Shown: one piece after another, positions 63,043 to 64,000 of the stretch | How positions within the stretch are numbered: the first letter of the stretch is position 1 | How the letters are laid out: every line of letters starts with the position of its first letter | Assembly (NCBI GenBank): GCA_052168355.1 | Contig: JBQLZQ010000005.1 | Location: forward strand, 36,361-100,360 | Length of the DNA: 64,000 nucleotides | From: JBQLZQ01 sp052168355 | GTDB taxonomy: Bacteria; Pseudomonadota; Alphaproteobacteria; DSM-16000; Inquilinaceae | Reading direction: 5' to 3' | Program-made: the position numbers and the translations under genes | Notes under the pieces: generated by a model | What the model saw: only the letters and a program-made list of their open reading frames with translations | The model's database searches: none | Told to the model about the DNA's origin: nothing

Positions 63043-63783
63043 ATGACATCCATGGTCGAAAGCAGCCGGTCGACCGCGCGCGTCGGCGCCCCGCCGCTGG
63101 TCCTGGTGGTCGAGGACGAGGCCGATCTGGCCACGCTGCTGACCTACAATCTGGAACGCGAGGGCTTCCGCACCCACACCGCGCTGGATGGCGACGAGGC
63201 GCTGCTGGTCGCCGCCGAGGAGCGGCCGGACCTCATCCTTCTGGACTGGATGCTGCCGCACCGGTCGGGGCTGGAGGTTTGCCGGCAGTTGCGCCGCTCG
63301 GCCAAAAGCCGCGACATCCCGATCATCATGCTGACCGCGCGCGGCGAAGAGGCGGATCGGGTCCGGGGGCTGGACAGCGGGGCGGACGACTATATCAGCA
63401 AGCCGTTTTCCATGACCGAGCTTCTGGCCCGGATGCGCGCCGTGCTGCGCCGCGCGGCGCCCGGCATGGCCGACGAGATCCTCAGCTATGGCGACGTGGT
63501 CATGGATCTGGCCGCTCACCGGGTGCGTCGCGGCGGACGTGACATCCATCTGGGGCCGACCGAATTCCGGCTGCTGCGGCATTTCCTCCAAAACCCCGGC
63601 CGTGTGTTCAGCCGCGAGCAGCTTCTCGACGGGGTGTGGGGTCACGACGTCTATGTCGAAAGCCGCACGGTCGACGTGCACATCCGCCGGCTGCGCAAGG
63701 CCCTCAACCACGACGGCGACCGCGACCTGATCCGCACCGTGCGGTCGGCCGGGTACGCCCTGGACGAAAAACTGGTCGGGTAG
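63043..63783 (+). CDS. phoB: Phosphate-regulon response regulator PhoB
   Basis: A 246-residue OmpR-type regulator. The receiver domain has acidic E24/D25 in VVEDEADL, phosphoacceptor D68 (LLDWMLPHRSGLEV), the threonine switch in MLTARGEE and the lysine in DYISKPF. A winged-helix DNA-binding domain forms the C-terminal half. It ends the pst operon, 12 bases after phoU. Binding to the Pho box at 57328 is expected. Confidence 0.95.
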   Translation: MTSMVESSRSTARVGAPPLVLVVEDEADLATLLTYNLEREGFRTHTALDGDEALLVAAEERPDLILLDWMLPHRSGLEVCRQLRRSAKSRDIPIIMLTARGEEADRVRGLDSGADDYISKPFSMTELLARMRAVLRRAAPGMADEILSYGDVVMDLAAHRVRRGGRDIHLGPTEFRLLRHFLQNPGRVFSREQLLDGVWGHDVYVESRTVDVHIRRLRKALNHDGDRDLIRTVRSAGYALDEKLVG

Positions 63784-63785
63784 CT

Positions 63786-63849
63786 AGCGGCGCCGTCTTG
63801 CTCCGACCCCGGCTCAGGGCCGGGGATCGTGTCTCTGTTTTTCCGGCGT
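63786..63849. repeat. 64-bp direct repeat, copy 1 (with internal inverted repeat)
   Basis: Starts two bases after the phoB stop. It contains the inverted repeat CCCCGGC-TCAGG-GCCGGGG, then a GTGTCTCTGTTTTTCC tail. It is identical to copy 2 except for one base. The hairpin may also act on phoB mRNA. Confidence 0.9.
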
Positions 63850-63927
63850 CTGCGCCCGACGCCTTTCTCGGCGAGCCCCGCACGCGATGCGGGGCCTGTG
63901 CACGCCGGTACGGCCGCGCGAGACGCC

Positions 63928-63991
63928 AGCGGCGCCGTCTTGCTTCGACCCCGGCTCAGGGCCGGGGATCGTGTCTCTGTTTTTCCGGCGT
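63928..63991. repeat. 64-bp direct repeat, copy 2
   Basis: Same 64 bases as 63786-63849 with a single C-to-T change; period 142 bp. Between the copies lies another inverted repeat, CCCCGCA-CGCGA-TGCGGGG (63875-63893). The array may continue beyond the window. Confidence 0.9.
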
Positions 63992-64000
63992 TTCCGTCCG

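Overview
This is high-GC DNA with dense, translationally coupled operons, GTG and TTG starts, and gene orders typical of Alphaproteobacteria, most like the Rhodospirillales. Examples of those orders are miaB-phoH-ybeY-corC-lnt-xre-metK-trmB next to rimP-nusA-ylxR-infB-rbfA-truB-rpsO-pnp, trpS-murJ near glnD-mutS, and phoR-pstSCAB-phoU-phoB. This is inferred from gene content only. I see no rRNA or tRNA gene, CRISPR array, transposase or prophage, and no gene-free stretch longer than 300 bases.

Layout. Positions 1-303 hold the N-terminal part of an amylosucrase-like enzyme that runs off the left edge. Positions 344-2202 carry the HslVU protease. Positions 2387-6442 carry the late histidine operon hisB-hisH-(GNAT)-hisA-hisF-hisE plus a HIT protein. 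Positions 6454-12372 are accessory: a membrane adenylate/guanylate cyclase, a SelA-like PLP enzyme, a leishmanolysin-like metalloprotease, a ParDE toxin-antitoxin pair and a serine beta-lactamase-like protein. Positions 12475-32302 (minus strand) carry the translation/RNA gene block, then metK, lipoprotein and envelope genes, miaB, and an acyltransferase pair (olsA/olsB) that should make ornithine lipids. Positions 32529-41615 hold mucR, a TusA-like gene, rimI-tsaB, a glucosaminidase, nfuA, a universal stress protein, a TauE/SafE exporter pair, trpS and murJ.

Positions 41685-47664 are a compact metabolic island between murJ and glnD. It has an IclR regulator, a class III CoA-transferase, a short citrate-synthase-fold lyase resembling citryl-CoA lyase, and a tripartite tricarboxylate transporter (TctC, TctB, TctA). 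I read it as an import, CoA-activation and retro-aldol cleavage route for citrate or a related 3-hydroxy acid. The divergent control region has two operator-like palindromes 20 bp apart, each placed on or beside a recognisable promoter. This is the most interesting system in the window.

Positions 47687-53265 are glnD and mutS; 53477-55768 is a malic enzyme with a phosphotransacetylase-like tail. Positions 55865-63783 are a complete phosphate-starvation locus: PhoR, a Pho box, PstS, a strong intercistronic hairpin, PstC, PstA, PstB, PhoU and PhoB. The window ends in two 64-bp direct repeats. Dispersed palindromes at 10511 and 34491 belong to one repeat family.
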